Below, piece after piece: positions 62,323-64,000 of a stretch of 64,000 bases of DNA. A program made the translations under genes and the position numbers. Below the pieces are notes generated by a model. The model made no database searches. It was given only the letters and a program-made list of their open reading frames with translations, and was not told where the DNA came from. Source of the stretch: Pseudoramibacter fermentans. Lineage in GTDB: Bacteria > Bacillota > Clostridia > Eubacteriales > Eubacteriaceae. The number at the start of each line of letters is the position of its first letter. Position 1 is the stretch's first letter. The stretch spans positions 372,001-436,000 of the forward strand of contig VOGB01000004.1 in assembly GCA_009493725.1 (NCBI GenBank), read 5' to 3'.

Positions 62323-63003
62323 ATGTACACATTAATACGCAGCAGCCGAAAAACCATCGCGCTGAAGGTTTTGAAGGACGGCACGCTGCAGGTCAAGGCA
62401 CCTAAGCAGGTCAGTCAGAGCGAAATCGAGCGTTTTATAGAAGAAAAATCAGATTGGATTGCGAAACGGACCGCACAGGTTAAATCTGCCGAAGATTTTG
62501 AAATTTCAGACGGTTCCTGGATTCGGGTGCTCGGTGTCGATATTCCGGTTTTGGCTGTGCCAGACGGCCGGTTTGAATTTAAACGCGCTGTGAAGCTGGA
62601 CCATTCTGTCATTACGATTCCAGCCGGCGCTGATCTCAAAACCGTCAAGCGCGGAATCGTCGACATTTATAGGAAGCTGGCAGAGGACATCATTCTCCAG
62701 CGGGCCGCCTGGTATGAGGCGGTAATGGACCTGCATCCGTCCAAGGTTCGGATCAATAACGCGGCCAGCCGGTGGGGCTCCTGCTCGTCAAAGAAGAGCA
62801 TCAATTTTTCGTGGCGGCTGGTTATGGCGGACGGCAAGGCCATAGATTCTGTCGTGATTCACGAGCTGGCGCACATTAAGTATATGAACCACTCGAAGGC
62901 ATTTTGGAACCTGGTCGAACAATATTGTCCTGATTACAAAACACAGCGGAAAAAGCTCAATCGGCTGTCTGAAAAATTGATGGCTGAAAATTGGGATGTT
63001 TAA
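62323..63003 (+). CDS. YgjP/SprT-like metal-dependent peptidase (DUF45)
   Basis: Predicted 226-residue protein. The zinc site is His180-Glu181-x2-His184 (IHELAHIKYMNHS), with a following His for the third ligand, and the family-typical SRWGSCSSKKSINFSWRLV. The N-terminal domain has a conserved RSSRKTIALKV start. ATG 62323 has AGGAGG at 62309-62314 with ideal spacing, better than a TTG at 62317. Its substrate is unknown. Confidence 0.9.
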   Translation: MYTLIRSSRKTIALKVLKDGTLQVKAPKQVSQSEIERFIEEKSDWIAKRTAQVKSAEDFEISDGSWIRVLGVDIPVLAVPDGRFEFKRAVKLDHSVITIPAGADLKTVKRGIVDIYRKLAEDIILQRAAWYEAVMDLHPSKVRINNAASRWGSCSSKKSINFSWRLVMADGKAIDSVVIHELAHIKYMNHSKAFWNLVEQYCPDYKTQRKKLNRLSEKLMAENWDV

Positions 63004-63029
63004 AAAAAACATAAAATGACAAATTCAAT

Positions 63030-63058
63030 TTGCATTTTTACTCATCCTATCATATAAT
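63030..63058 (+). promoter_or_regulatory. Promoter of pckA
   Basis: TTGCAT (63030-63035), 17-base spacer, TATAAT (63053-63058). The leader to the pckA ATG is about 165 bases and AT-rich; it holds a possible weak stem AACCGA/TCGGTT near 63124-63152. Confidence 0.7.
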
Positions 63059-63228
63059 ACCTTGTATACACGATGAAAATATTACAAGAAAAGCCGATTG
63101 TATCTCTGTTTTTCCGAAAAATAACCGAAACTAAACAGAAATCGCTCGGTTGTAATGAAAAAACTTGAAAATATGACGTGTATTTTTATGTATGTGATTA
63201 AATAAATATAAATCTGAAAGGAAGACTT

Positions 63229-64000
63229 ATGTACGATTGTGATTTATCTTTTTTGGGATTAGACGGAAAAAAAGCACTCGTGAATGCAAAAGCATCAGTG
63301 TTGACGGAAAAGGCACTCTCCCGCGGTGAAGGGCATTTGTCCGATACCGGCGCCATCGTCGTCAACACTGGCAAATACACTGGGCGTTCGCCTAAGGACC
63401 GTTTCATCGTCGACGATGAAGTCAGCCACGATAAGGTTGCATGGGGTCCAATTAATATGCCCTTTGACGAAGATAAATTTGAAGCTTTATACAAAAAGAT
63501 GACGGCTTACGTCGGCACCTTAGATGAAGTTTACGTCTTTAATGGCTACGCTGGCGCGGACAAAGATTATCAGCTGCCGATCCGCGTTATTAACCAGTAC
63601 GCGAGCCAGAATCTTTTTGTTCAAAATCTGTTCATCGAACCGAAGGACGATGAAGAATCGAAACGCATCGATCCGCAGTTCACTGTGATCGCGGTTCCGG
63701 GATTCCATTGCGATCCGGAAGTTGACGGCACCAACAGTGAAGCGGCGATCATCATCAGCTTCAAAAAGCGCGTCGTTTTGATTGCGGGCTCCCGCTACTG
63801 CGGAGAAATCAAAAAATCGATTTTCTCTGTCATGAATTTCCTGCTGCCGCAGAAGGATGTTTTGACGATGCACTGTTCGGCCAATATGGACGACGACGGC
63901 CGGACCGCATTGTTCTTCGGCCTTTCCGGTACGGGCAAAACGACGCTATCCGCCAATCCTGAACGCGGTCTGATCGGCGATGACGAACACGGCTGGAGCG
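63229..64000 (+). CDS. pckA: ATP-type phosphoenolpyruvate carboxykinase, 5' part
   Basis: The first 257 codons are present, and the frame runs off the window. The protein carries out oxaloacetate + ATP to phosphoenolpyruvate + ADP + CO2, or the reverse for fixing CO2. Recognised segments are GKYTGRSPKDRFIV, the Arg/Lys substrate site, RYCGEIKKSIFSVMNFLLP and the kinase P-loop GLSGTGKTTLS near residue 233. ATG 63229 follows AAAGGAAG. In fermenters and acetogens it often runs in the direction of carboxylation for energy or gluconeogenesis. Confidence 0.95.
   Translation, partial: MYDCDLSFLGLDGKKALVNAKASVLTEKALSRGEGHLSDTGAIVVNTGKYTGRSPKDRFIVDDEVSHDKVAWGPINMPFDEDKFEALYKKMTAYVGTLDEVYVFNGYAGADKDYQLPIRVINQYASQNLFVQNLFIEPKDDEESKRIDPQFTVIAVPGFHCDPEVDGTNSEAAIIISFKKRVVLIAGSRYCGEIKKSIFSVMNFLLPQKDVLTMHCSANMDDDGRTALFFGLSGTGKTTLSANPERGLIGDDEHGWS

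Noticed and set aside
1..64000. CRISPR array, prophage or integrated plasmid
   Set aside because: No regularly spaced direct repeats, cas genes, phage structural genes, integrase or attachment duplications were seen; the only mobile DNA recognised is the decayed IS.

Overview
The window looks like a chromosome segment from an anaerobic, Gram-positive Clostridia-type bacterium, probably an acetogen-like member of the Eubacteriaceae. That placement is inference. It rests on four things: the Wood-Ljungdahl methyl-branch genes fhs-folD-fchA, a RACo-like corrinoid-activating ATPase, the SCIFF peptide with its radical-SAM maturase, and an IspH-ribosomal S1 fusion, the last two being typical of Clostridia. 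Most of the 64 kb is densely packed core chromosome. No CRISPR array, prophage or rRNA was seen.

Layout. 1-1301: end of an iron/siderophore ABC importer. 1344-3026: a decayed IS3-family insertion sequence whose terminal inverted repeats are still readable. 3232-7399: DNA polymerase IV, the lipid II amidation pair MurT-GatD and a methyltransferase. 7429-7949: five tRNAs (Val, Asp, Phe, Gly, Cys) behind a consensus promoter and ahead of a strong terminator. 7965-13855: ruvA-ruvB-queA-tgt-yajC-scfA-scfB, in close or overlapping order. 13852-14121: a consensus promoter, a structured RNA of about 235 nt of unknown family, and a terminator, followed at once by a stand-alone HD-domain protein. 14640-19137: a LysR regulator divergent from a heterodimeric ABC exporter. 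19675-20211: an orphan ECF S component. 20279-28414 (minus strand): RACo-like protein, heavy-metal P-type ATPase with a small partner under a CsoR-like operator, membrane pyrophosphatase and glycyl-tRNA synthetase. 28563-30398: a Na/phosphate symporter behind an array resembling a Pho box. 30474-35451: P1-family peptidase, then fhs-folD-fchA-larB. 35581-47713: the division and cell wall cluster from rsmH to ftsZ. 47721-58116: nrdR, a Nudix hydrolase, lysA, an M50 protease, scpA-scpB, rluB, mnmM, a flavoprotein, cmk, plsC and ispH-S1. 58345-64000: a YifB/ComM-like ATPase, dprA, coaBC (minus), a YgjP-like metallopeptidase and the start of ATP-type pckA.

How the parts fit. fhs, folD and fchA carry formate to methylene-tetrahydrofolate. 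RACo would keep corrinoid methyl carriers reduced, and the pyrophosphatase would recover energy as an ion gradient, which suits energy-limited acetogenic or fermentative life. murT-gatD and the rsmH-ftsZ cluster serve peptidoglycan synthesis and division; mraZ, murB, murC and ftsA are absent from this cluster.

Best leads: the structured RNA at 13887-14121 with its possible 28-codon ORF, the Pho-box-like array, the CsoR-like operator inside the metal-ATPase promoter, the attenuated SCIFF operon, the asymmetric ABC exporter with its divergent LysR gene, and the hairpin over the transposase ribosome site in the IS remnant.
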